Assembly: GCF_937129525.1 (NCBI RefSeq)
Contig: NZ_CAKZNK010000117.1
Span: forward strand, 1 to 50,216
Length of the DNA: 50,216 bases
DNA from: an uncultured Chloroflexus sp.
Lineage (GTDB): Bacteria > Chloroflexota > Chloroflexia > Chloroflexales > Chloroflexaceae
Direction of reading: 5' to 3'
A program made the translations under genes and the position numbers. Every line of letters begins with the position of its first letter. Position 1 is the stretch's first letter. The notes under the pieces are model-generated. The model had not been told where the DNA came from, did no database searches, and worked only from the letters and a program-made list of their open reading frames with translations. Below are positions 32,778-39,874 of this stretch, one piece after another.

Positions 32778-34052
32778 ATGGATGACAAGCGTATGACTTC
32801 AGGAACCTCCGAACAAACCGACAAGGCGCGCCGCCGTCGGCGCCGTATCAATGGTGACCAAAGCGCGACAACGGGTAGCGAGTCTCTCACTGCGCTACCT
32901 GTAAGTACCGCCACTACCACGTCTGTAGTCGAAGAACCGGTAACGATGCAGGGTTCCGGTTTGTTAGAGATTGTGCCGGATGGTCACGGATTCCTGCGTA
33001 ATCCCCGGCTTAGCCCTAGCACTGATGACGTGTATGTTGCCCAGTCGCAGATCCGGCGCTTCAATCTGCGCACCGGCGATATGATTGAGGGCCGTGTGCG
33101 TCCGCCAAAAGAGGTAGAACGATATCCATCTCTGCTTTATGTTGAACGGATTAACGGTCTACCGGCGGAAGCTGCGCAGAAGCGGCCCCAATTTGAGCAA
33201 TTAACCCCAATCCATCCAAATGTTCAGATTGTGCTGTCAACCGAGCCAAATATTTTGCCGACGCGCATTGTTGATGTGATTGCGCCGATTGGTCGCGGCC
33301 AGCGCGGGTTGATTGTCGCGCCGCCAAAGGCGGGCAAGACGATGCTGCTCAAGGCAATTGCAAATGGCGTTACAACCAATGCTCCCGATATTCAGCTCAT
33401 CGTGCTTTTGATCGGCGAGCGCCCTGAAGAAGTGACCGATATGCGCCGTTCGGTGCAGGGCGAAGTGGTTGCAGCCACCTTCGATGAGCCGGTTGAGCAG
33501 CATATCAAAGTGGCCGAGCTGGTGTTGGAAAAGGCGAAACGACAGGTTGAGCACGGACGCCATGTGGTGATCTTGATGGATTCACTCACTCGCTTGACCC
33601 GCGCCTACAATATTGCGATGCCGCCGAGCGGGCGTACCCTCTCTGGCGGTGTTGATCCGGCGGCGCTGTATCCTCCTAAACGGTTCTTCGGTTCGGCGCG
33701 TAATATCGAAGACGGTGGCTCGCTTACGATTATTGCTACCTGTCTGGTTGATACCGGCTCGCGCATGGACGATGTGATCTACGAGGAGTTTAAGGGCACC
33801 GGTAATATGGAGTTGCACCTCGACCGCAAGCTGGCCGAGAAGCGCATCTTCCCCGCAGTTGATATTCAGCGTTCGGGTACGCGCCGCGAGGACCTGTTGC
33901 TCGATCCGGTGACACTGCGTCAGAGCTGGATGCTGCGCCGGATGGTCAGCATGTTGGGCGAGAACGAAGGCGCCGAATTGATGCTGACCCGAATGGCCAA
34001 AACGAAGAGTAATGCCGAGTTCCTTGCCTCGCTCGGCAAAGTTGGTTCATAA
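32778..34052 (+). CDS. rho: Transcription termination factor Rho
   Basis: The protein has 424 residues from the ATG at 32778; a GTG at 32763 overlapping the rpoA stop would add five. After a basic N-terminus (KARRRRRRINGD) comes the RNA-binding cold-shock-like domain (SGLLEIVPDGHGFLRNPRLS), then the hexameric ATPase with Walker A VAPPKAGKTMLLKAI, VLLIGERPEEVTDM, Walker B HVVILMDSLTRL, the Q-loop/R-loop region, and RLAEKRIF-type C-terminal residues (LAEKRIFPAVDIQRSGTRRE). Rho loads on unstructured RNA and stops transcription. It is probably co-transcribed with rpoA. The length is typical. Confidence 0.97.
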   Translation: MDDKRMTSGTSEQTDKARRRRRRINGDQSATTGSESLTALPVSTATTTSVVEEPVTMQGSGLLEIVPDGHGFLRNPRLSPSTDDVYVAQSQIRRFNLRTGDMIEGRVRPPKEVERYPSLLYVERINGLPAEAAQKRPQFEQLTPIHPNVQIVLSTEPNILPTRIVDVIAPIGRGQRGLIVAPPKAGKTMLLKAIANGVTTNAPDIQLIVLLIGERPEEVTDMRRSVQGEVVAATFDEPVEQHIKVAELVLEKAKRQVEHGRHVVILMDSLTRLTRAYNIAMPPSGRTLSGGVDPAALYPPKRFFGSARNIEDGGSLTIIATCLVDTGSRMDDVIYEEFKGTGNMELHLDRKLAEKRIFPAVDIQRSGTRREDLLLDPVTLRQSWMLRRMVSMLGENEGAELMLTRMAKTKSNAEFLASLGKVGS

Positions 34053-34085
34053 CACTTTCTTTCACTCCAGCGTATTGCGACAACG

Positions 34086-34715
34086 ATGACTGAGCAAACG
34101 TTCCTGAGCGGGATCGTGATCGCCGGTGGCCGCAGTCGTCGTTTTGGCACTGATAAGCGAAGGCTGCGGCTGTGGGGCGATTGTGGGCCGCGATTGCTCG
34201 ATCATGCGGTTGCGCTGTTGCAGCCACTATGCGTTGAGACAATTGTTGTGCTCAATGATGCCGAGGCATGGCCTGATATACCAGCGCGACTGGTGTGCGA
34301 TGAACAGCCGGGGAGCGGAGCGATCGGTGGTTTAATCAGTGGTTTGCAGGCGATGCGCGCGCCGGCAGCTCTGGTGATTGCTGCCGATATGCCACTGATC
34401 GCGCCACAATTGCTGGCTGCGCTGGCGCAGTGGCCCTTTACCGGCGATGCGCTGGCGCCAACGCTCCCCGGTCAGCCTGACCGACCGCAACCGCTGCTGG
34501 CAGTCTACCGCCAAAGCGCTTTACCGCCATTGCGCCGCGTTTTCGATCGCGGCGAGCGCCGGTTGCAGACTGCTTTGAGGTCGCTGTCCTGGGTTGATCC
34601 TGGCCCTGAACTCTGGCAACGTTACGATCCCCTCGCGCGCTCGCTGATGAATCTGAATACCCCAGATGATTTAGCCATGGTTCAGGCATGGCTGAAGAGC
34701 AATTCGCCATGTTGA
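34086..34715 (+). CDS. mobA: Molybdenum cofactor guanylyltransferase MobA
   Basis: The 209-residue enzyme attaches GMP to molybdopterin to make the bis-MGD form used by DMSO-reductase-family enzymes. The nucleotide-binding start IVIAGGRSRRFGTDKRRL matches the G-G-x-S-x-R-x-G-x-D-K signature. Also seen are DEQPGSGAIGGLISGL and ALVIAADMPLIAP with the metal-binding Asp, and the C-terminal LMNLNTPDDLA typical of MobA. It starts at an ATG 33 bp after rho and lies on the same strand. Together with modABC it indicates an active molybdenum pathway, although no bis-MGD enzyme is encoded in this window. Confidence 0.93.
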   Translation: MTEQTFLSGIVIAGGRSRRFGTDKRRLRLWGDCGPRLLDHAVALLQPLCVETIVVLNDAEAWPDIPARLVCDEQPGSGAIGGLISGLQAMRAPAALVIAADMPLIAPQLLAALAQWPFTGDALAPTLPGQPDRPQPLLAVYRQSALPPLRRVFDRGERRLQTALRSLSWVDPGPELWQRYDPLARSLMNLNTPDDLAMVQAWLKSNSPC

Positions 34716-34834
34716 AGCCCACATTCATTATCGTTAGTTGATGGTATCATGAAAGAAGTGTTATCTGGCAGGCCGTAATAACACAGGTAACATTTATGTA
34801 GTTCCGGTATGATTCTTGCAATGTCAATGCTATC

Positions 34835-36190
34835 ATGGACATTGTAGTCCACATAACGACCGGAATGAGCACAATGCAGCAACGTTCCATCCCCAACCTG
34901 GTCTTTGATTCGGCCCTCGATCAAGGTTCGTCGGCGCTAGACGCCTTGCGGGCAAGATTGCTGGTGGCCTACGATGGCGCCTGCGCGATGAGTGGCTGTA
35001 AGGTGAGCGCTGTGTTGCGCCCGGTTTTGATCGACTCACAGGGTCCAGCAGAACCACACAATGCATTGTTATTGCGCGCCGATCTGCAAATCCTCTTTCA
35101 AGCCGGTCTCCTGACAATTGATGCCATGACGCTAGAAGTGCTGGTTGCGCCGGAGCTACGTGATAGCGAATACGGTGCTCTGGCTGGCAGACGGTTGCGC
35201 CAGCCCAGTCGCCTGTCCTTGCGCCCCGATCGTCATCTGCTGGCCGCTCACCACCGCTTCTTTCAGCTCGAACGACCGATGTCCGATATGCTCGCCGTTC
35301 AGCGTCCGTTGCTGCGCCAGATGTTGTCGGTGCAGAGTTGGGTGAATAGTATCGCGTTTAGCCCTGACCAGCAGTGGCTGGCTACCGGTTCGTGGGATGG
35401 GATGGTACGGCTCTGGCGGTTGCCTGATGGACAGTTGCAGCGCGTTATTAGCGGCAATATCGGCGAGATTAACGCAGTGTCTTTTAGCGCCGATGGCCGG
35501 TTGATTGCGGCTGCCGGTCGTCAACACGGCGCGCGTGTCTGGCGGGTGAGCGATGGTGAATTGCTGTTCCATCTCGGTGATGAACAGCGTAGTGGCGCGT
35601 TTTTCAGCGTTGCCTTTCAACCACACGGCAATGTGATCGCAACTGGCGGCTGGGAGCCGGTTGTTGGTATCTGGAATGCTGCTGATGGTCGGTTGAGCCA
35701 TTCCTTGTCTGGGCATGAAGGGGTCATCAACAGTGTTGCTTTTAGTCCTGATGGCAAATTGTTGCTCTCTGCCGGTCACGATCGCGTCGCGCGGCTCTGG
35801 CAAACACAGAGCTGGTCACTGATGCGGACGATGCAATTTCACAGCGATGCAGTCTTCAGCGTGGCGTTTAGTTCTGACGGTCAACTGGCGGCGAGCGCTG
35901 GTGGTGATGGGATGATCGTGGTCTGGCGGGTTAGTGACGGTCATCCGCTGCAAATCATGGCAACCCCTTCTGGCGCTTGCTTTAGCCTTGCGTTTAGCCC
36001 CGATAATCGCTATCTGGCCAGCGCTCATTTCGGTCGTATCGCGCGGATCTGGAAGGTGCAAGATGGCACTCTATCGTGGGAACTGAGCGGTCATAATGAG
36101 AGTGTCACTGCGGTTGCATTTGCGCCCGGTGGTGATGTGCTCGCCAGTGGCAGCTTTGACTCAACCGTGCGCATCTGGTCTTATCAGTGA
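34835..36190 (+). CDS. Degenerate HNH_2 domain fused to a seven-blade WD40 propeller
   Basis: The protein has 451 residues (ATGs at 34865 and 34874 are alternative starts; no clear Shine-Dalgarno sequence). Residues about 28-140 follow the HNH_2 nuclease layout: LLVAYDGACAMSGCKVSAVL, HNALLLRADLQILFQAGLL, then EVLVAPELRDSEYGALAGRR. In active members the middle reads EAAHI and LHxLFD; here these are RPVLI and LQILFQ, so the catalytic and a metal-binding His are gone. Residues 165-451 hold seven WD40 repeats (for example NSVAFSPDGKLLLSAGHDRV, TAVAFAPGGDVLASGSFD), enough for one closed beta-propeller. It is likely a cytosolic protein-binding scaffold. The methyltransferase gene starts at its stop codon. 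Confidence 0.8.
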   Translation: MDIVVHITTGMSTMQQRSIPNLVFDSALDQGSSALDALRARLLVAYDGACAMSGCKVSAVLRPVLIDSQGPAEPHNALLLRADLQILFQAGLLTIDAMTLEVLVAPELRDSEYGALAGRRLRQPSRLSLRPDRHLLAAHHRFFQLERPMSDMLAVQRPLLRQMLSVQSWVNSIAFSPDQQWLATGSWDGMVRLWRLPDGQLQRVISGNIGEINAVSFSADGRLIAAAGRQHGARVWRVSDGELLFHLGDEQRSGAFFSVAFQPHGNVIATGGWEPVVGIWNAADGRLSHSLSGHEGVINSVAFSPDGKLLLSAGHDRVARLWQTQSWSLMRTMQFHSDAVFSVAFSSDGQLAASAGGDGMIVVWRVSDGHPLQIMATPSGACFSLAFSPDNRYLASAHFGRIARIWKVQDGTLSWELSGHNESVTAVAFAPGGDVLASGSFDSTVRIWSYQ

Positions 36191-36192
36191 TC

Positions 36193-37044
36193 ATGTCAGC
36201 TCATCATTGCGCGGTGCGCCTATTCTATCGCCAAACCGATTGGATGTTTCGCGTGCTTGGCGTGATTCGCGGTTCCCAGGCTATGCATGCCGGTTTGTGG
36301 CAGCAGGCGCGCACACATCGCGCGGCGCTCCGCTCAATCGATGAGACAATGTTGACTGCTGCCCAACTGGCACCTGGTGAGTGCCTGCTCGATGCCGGTT
36401 GCGGCGCCGGCGCGAGCGCCAATAGTATTGCCGCTCACCACGAGGGGCCTGTCATCGGTCTCACTCTGGTTCCAGAGCAGGCAAAACGCGCTCGACGTGG
36501 AGGAAAAGCTCAGTTTCTCTGCGCCGACTATGCCGCTACACCGCTGTGTGACGCGAGCTGCGATGTTGTGTGGATGCTGGAGAGCATTTGTCACGCTCCT
36601 GACAAGCCGGCATTGTTGGACGAAATTGTCCGTTTGTTGCGTCCAGGCGGTCGATTGGTTATCGCCGACCGCTTTGCTGCGCGGCCTGATCTTAGCCCCG
36701 CCGAGCGTGATGCCCTCCGATCGTGGCTGTATCCATGGGCAATGCCCGATCTGGTCACGGCTGATGAGTTGATTGAACTGGCCGCTCTGGCCGGCCTGCA
36801 ACTGAGTCAGCGCACCGATCTGACACTCAGCGCCGGGCCATCGCTTCGCTTTCTCGGTCACTTTGCTCAACTGACCCTGCCGGCTGCGCTGGTATTGCGC
36901 GCTCTGCGCCTGCAATCCGATCTCCAGATTGCGGCAATGCGCGGTTGTATTGCCCAGACTCACACCTTCAACGCCGGCCTCTGGCGTTACTGTTTACTGC
37001 GGTTTGACAAGCCATCTGGCCGTATCTCTCGCGAGTATACTTGA
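36193..37044 (+). CDS. Class I SAM-dependent methyltransferase
   Basis: The protein has 283 residues from the ATG at 36193 (a GTG at 36187 overlaps the previous stop). It has a Rossmann methyltransferase fold: motif I CLLDAGCGAGASANSIA, then VIGLTLVPEQAKRAR, FLCADYAATP, DVVWMLESICHAPDK and EIVRLLRPGGRLVIADRF. The first 45 residues and the C-terminal 100 residues (with an LGHFAQLTLPAALVLRALRL helix) resemble UbiE/tocopherol-methyltransferase-like small-molecule enzymes. The substrate, possibly a pigment, quinone or lipid, cannot be fixed. It is tightly coupled to the HNH-WD40 gene and 42 bp before the thioesterase gene, suggesting a three-gene unit. Confidence 0.88.
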   Translation: MSAHHCAVRLFYRQTDWMFRVLGVIRGSQAMHAGLWQQARTHRAALRSIDETMLTAAQLAPGECLLDAGCGAGASANSIAAHHEGPVIGLTLVPEQAKRARRGGKAQFLCADYAATPLCDASCDVVWMLESICHAPDKPALLDEIVRLLRPGGRLVIADRFAARPDLSPAERDALRSWLYPWAMPDLVTADELIELAALAGLQLSQRTDLTLSAGPSLRFLGHFAQLTLPAALVLRALRLQSDLQIAAMRGCIAQTHTFNAGLWRYCLLRFDKPSGRISREYT

Positions 37045-37086
37045 CAAAGCAGCATCTTCGACAGGATCCAGCTCGCGGGGTGATGT

Positions 37087-37629
37087 ATGGAAACGAATGG
37101 AGGAACTCACCAGACCGAGCAGTTTCGCACCTTGCAAATGACAGTCTTGATGACGCCCGATATGGCGAATTTCGCCGGCAATGTTCACGGTGGTCATATC
37201 CTGAAATTACTTGATCAGGTGGCATATGCCTGTGCGTCACGCTATTCGGGCCGGTATGTGGTGACCGTTTCTGTCGATCAGGTGATCTTTCGCGCCCGCA
37301 TTCATGTGGGGGAACTGGTGACGTTTTTGGCGTCGATTAACTATACCGGCAATACCTCGATGGAGGTCGGGATTCGGGTGGTGGCCGAGAATATTACTGC
37401 GCGCACGCAGCGCCACGTGATGACGTGCTACTTTACAATGGTGGCTGTTGATGAGCATTTTCGTCCCTGTCCGGTACCACCCGTGCGGATCGAAACCGCC
37501 GAACAGCGTCGGCGCTGGATGGCAGCTCGCTTGCGGCGGGAGTTGCGTCGCGAGATTGAGCAACGGAGTCTGGAGATTCGCCAGCATCCTGAAGATTTTT
37601 TGAACGAACTTGATAGTGAACCGCATTAA
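37087..37629 (+). CDS. Hot-dog-fold acyl-CoA thioesterase
   Basis: The 180-residue protein belongs to the YciA/BFIT-type acyl-CoA hydrolase family, which releases free CoA from acyl-CoA. The active-site strand-helix reads [20 protein letters not shown], with the catalytic Asp in LLDQ and the oxyanion-forming [20 protein letters not shown] and [14 protein letters not shown] form the central sheet. The C-terminal 35 residues are a charged helix ([20 protein letters not shown]). The acyl chain preference is not predictable. The ATG follows GGGGTGATGT. Confidence 0.9.
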   Translation: METNGGTHQTEQFRTLQMTVLMTPDMANFAGNVHGGHILKLLDQVAYACASRYSGRYVVTVSVDQVIFRARIHVGELVTFLASINYTGNTSMEVGIRVVAENITARTQRHVMTCYFTMVAVDEHFRPCPVPPVRIETAEQRRRWMAARLRRELRREIEQRSLEIRQHPEDFLNELDSEPH

Positions 37630-37641
37630 CCTGTAAATCCG

Positions 37642-37670
37642 TTGACGAACGAACGGTCTCTTCGTATACT
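37642..37670 (+). promoter_or_regulatory. Promoter of the OmpR-type regulator; leaderless start predicted
   Basis: TTGACG (37642-37647), a 17-bp spacer and TATACT (37665-37670). The ATG begins at 37677, six bases after the -10, so the transcript should begin at or within a base or two of the start codon. Confidence 0.8.
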
Positions 37671-37676
37671 ACAGGC

Positions 37677-38357
37677 ATGGCGCGAATTTTGATCATTGAA
37701 GACGAGACGGAAATTGCTTCTTATCTACGACGCGGCCTGAGCCTTGAAGGCTACCGGGTAGACGTGGCTTTTGATGGCGCGCAAGGCCTGAACATGGCAG
37801 CTACCGGCAACTATGATCTCATTGTGCTTGATCTGATGTTGCCGGAAGTTGATGGGTTTGAAGTGGCCCGTCGCCTGCGTGTCGAGTCAAGCATCCCGAT
37901 CATCATGTTAACGGCGCGCGATGCCGTGCGTGACCGCGTGGCCGGTTTGGAAGCCGGCGCTGATGATTACCTGGTGAAGCCGTTTGCGTTTGAAGAGCTG
38001 CTGGCTCGGATCCGCGCCCAGTTGCGACGCCAGCAGGCCGGTCAGCGCCAGGATATATTACGATTTGCTAATCTGACCCTTGATACTCGTTCGCGCGAGC
38101 TGCGGGTGGGAGATCGGCGGGTAGAATTGACTGCCAAAGAGTATGATTTGCTTGAACTCTTTATGCGCCACCCGAATCAGGTGTTGACCCGCGACATCAT
38201 CTACGACCGGGTTTGGAACTACGACTTTGGCGGCGAGAGCAATATTATCGAAGTGTATGTGCGTTACTTGCGCCAGAAGCTTGAGGCAAATGGCGAACCG
38301 CGCTTGATCCATACTGTGCGCAGTGTAGGCTACATTCTGCGTGAAGATGGGTCATGA
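37677..38357 (+). CDS. OmpR/PhoB-family response regulator
   Basis: The protein has 226 residues. The REC domain (1-115) has IIEDETE, the phosphoacceptor Asp in [19 protein letters not shown], and the Lys in DYLVKPFAF. The C-terminal winged helix (about 125-222) shows the OmpR DNA-binding pattern: [39 protein letters not shown] and [13 protein letters not shown]. It resembles MprA/PhoB-type regulators. No histidine kinase gene follows: the stop codon overlaps an ATGA, but that frame ends after four codons. The gene is therefore an orphan in this window. Confidence 0.94.
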   Translation: MARILIIEDETEIASYLRRGLSLEGYRVDVAFDGAQGLNMAATGNYDLIVLDLMLPEVDGFEVARRLRVESSIPIIMLTARDAVRDRVAGLEAGADDYLVKPFAFEELLARIRAQLRRQQAGQRQDILRFANLTLDTRSRELRVGDRRVELTAKEYDLLELFMRHPNQVLTRDIIYDRVWNYDFGGESNIIEVYVRYLRQKLEANGEPRLIHTVRSVGYILREDGS

Positions 38358-38368
38358 CACGGCGCTGA
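38354..38368 (+). pseudogene. Possible vestige of a kinase gene start
   Basis: An ATG overlaps the regulator stop as ATGA, as in many regulator-kinase pairs, but the frame ends at a TGA after M-T-R-R. The decayed meaB copy begins 5 bp later. That a histidine kinase once started here is speculative. Confidence 0.2.
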
Positions 38369-38372
38369 CGCT

Positions 38373-38599
38373 CGTTCACGATTCCCCAACCCAGCAGCAA
38401 CTGTGGCGCGTCACTCACCACTACAGCCTGTACAGGTGCCGGTCATTGGATATGCGTTGAGCGCGCGCAACTGCTCATCGATCAGCGAGTAGAGCCAGTC
38501 GCGCTCCTGTTCGCGGCGGTGGGATCCCAGGATTGCCGCGCGCTGTGGCTTCGGCGCGGAAGCATTCGATCTCATACCCCACTGCCATCCGCAAAGGTG
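38373..38599 (-). pseudogene. Decayed copy of the meaB 3' end
   Basis: This stretch matches the 3' end of meaB (38600-38850). It opens with the same 15-mer (38373-38387 and 38600-38614), and a long block near 38459-38520 repeats 38727-38790 almost exactly, followed by a more diverged part. The copy has indels and no continuous frame. It lies directly downstream of meaB, so it is a tandem partial duplication. Confidence 0.85.
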
Positions 38600-38602
38600 C
38601 GT

Positions 38603-39715
38603 TCACGATTCCCCTAATGCGGCCAGCAACTGCTGCACGGCACTCACTACCGGCAGACTACCTTCCACCACTGCCTGCTCAATCACCGGCAATCGGGCAC
38701 GCACCGTCGGATGGGCGAAGAAGAGCGCGCGCAACTGCTCATCGATCAGCGAGTAGAGCCAGTCGCGGGCCTGTTCGCGGCGGCGGGAGGCCAGGACGCC
38801 GCTCGCCGTAGTCTCGGCGCGGAAGCGTTCAATCTCATTCCACACCGCCGCTATCCCGTCTCCGGTGAGTGCCGAGCAGGTGCGCACCGGTGGTTTCCAT
38901 CCCGGTGTCGCCGGCGCGAGGTACCGCAGCGCGTGGCGATATTCGGCCTGCGCCGCCAGCGCTCGCGCCTTATTATCGCCATCGGCTTTCGTGATGACCA
39001 GCGCATCAGCCAGCTCGATCACACCCTTCTTGATCCCTTGCAGCTCATCGCCGGCGCCGGCCAGCATTAACAGCAAAAAGAAGTCAACCATGCCGCGCAC
39101 AGCAGTCTCACTCTGTCCAACGCCGACCGTCTCGACCAGCACAATGTCGAAACCGGCTGCCTCGCAGAGCAGCAGTGTTTCGCGCGTTTTGCGGGCCACG
39201 CCGCCCAAACTACCGCCCGATGGCGAAGGACGAATATAGGCATTGGGATGACGGGCGAGCCGCTCCATGCGCGTTTTATCGCCGAGGATGCTGCCGCGTG
39301 AAATGCTGCTCGAAGGATCGATGGCCAGCACAGCCACCCGATGCCCCCGATCGCAGAGCATCGTGCCGAGCGCCTCAATAAAGGTGCTTTTGCCAACTCC
39401 GGGCACGCCGGTGATACCGACCCGCAAGGCGCCGCCGGTGAAGGGCAGCAAAGCGCGCAACACCTCTTGGGCCTGAGCAATGTGCGATGTTGCATTACTC
39501 TCAATCAGGGTGATAGCGCGAGCAAGGATAGCGCGATCGCCGCGACGCACGCCATCGACGTACTCTTCAACCGTAAGCTGGCGGCGCCGAGAGCCGACTG
39601 ATGGAGTAGCCGGAGCGGGCGCGCTGCCAGGCAGGCCGTCGTGACGGCTGGCAATTCCGGCCAGCACCGACAGCGCGAAGGGCATATCATCGGTAGTTGA
39701 ATGCTCGTTGGTCAT
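38603..39715 (-). CDS. meaB: MeaB GTPase, methylmalonyl-CoA mutase chaperone
   Basis: The protein has 370 residues from the ATG at 39715 (the frame reaches 39742). It is a G3E-family GTPase (MeaB/ArgK) that loads adenosylcobalamin and protects methylmalonyl-CoA mutase from inactivation. GTP motifs: Walker A GITGVPGVGKSTFIEAL, VLAIDPSSSISRGSILGDKT (base and Mg switch), VETVGVGQSE (switch, with the VGQSE hallmark of this family), and ITKADGDNK (guanine-binding). The N-terminal 55 residues are a poorly conserved extension; the C-terminal helix region (LYSLIDEQLRALFF) is the dimerisation arm and is the part duplicated downstream. It follows mutA-mutB in order, on the same strand. Confidence 0.95.
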   Translation of the reverse strand: MTNEHSTTDDMPFALSVLAGIASRHDGLPGSAPAPATPSVGSRRRQLTVEEYVDGVRRGDRAILARAITLIESNATSHIAQAQEVLRALLPFTGGALRVGITGVPGVGKSTFIEALGTMLCDRGHRVAVLAIDPSSSISRGSILGDKTRMERLARHPNAYIRPSPSGGSLGGVARKTRETLLLCEAAGFDIVLVETVGVGQSETAVRGMVDFFLLLMLAGAGDELQGIKKGVIELADALVITKADGDNKARALAAQAEYRHALRYLAPATPGWKPPVRTCSALTGDGIAAVWNEIERFRAETTASGVLASRRREQARDWLYSLIDEQLRALFFAHPTVRARLPVIEQAVVEGSLPVVSAVQQLLAALGES

Positions 39716-39769
39716 AACAGGTCTCTGCAATGGCTGACGCATTCCGCAGCGCTTGTTCGCAAACGCTGC

Positions 39770-39796
39770 CCCCGCTCTCAGTCAACGAGAGCGGGG
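39770..39796 (-). terminator. Hairpin between mutB and meaB
   Basis: A 10-bp GC-rich perfect stem (39770-39779 with 39787-39796) and a 7-nt loop lie 79 bp past the mutB stop. It may partly terminate mutAB or limit meaB expression. Confidence 0.65.
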
Positions 39797-39874
39797 TTGA
39801 TCTGTTTGTCGATCATGGTGGCGCAGACCCACCTCTTGACATGCTAAGTGATGGAGCCTCCTTGCGCCAATCTA

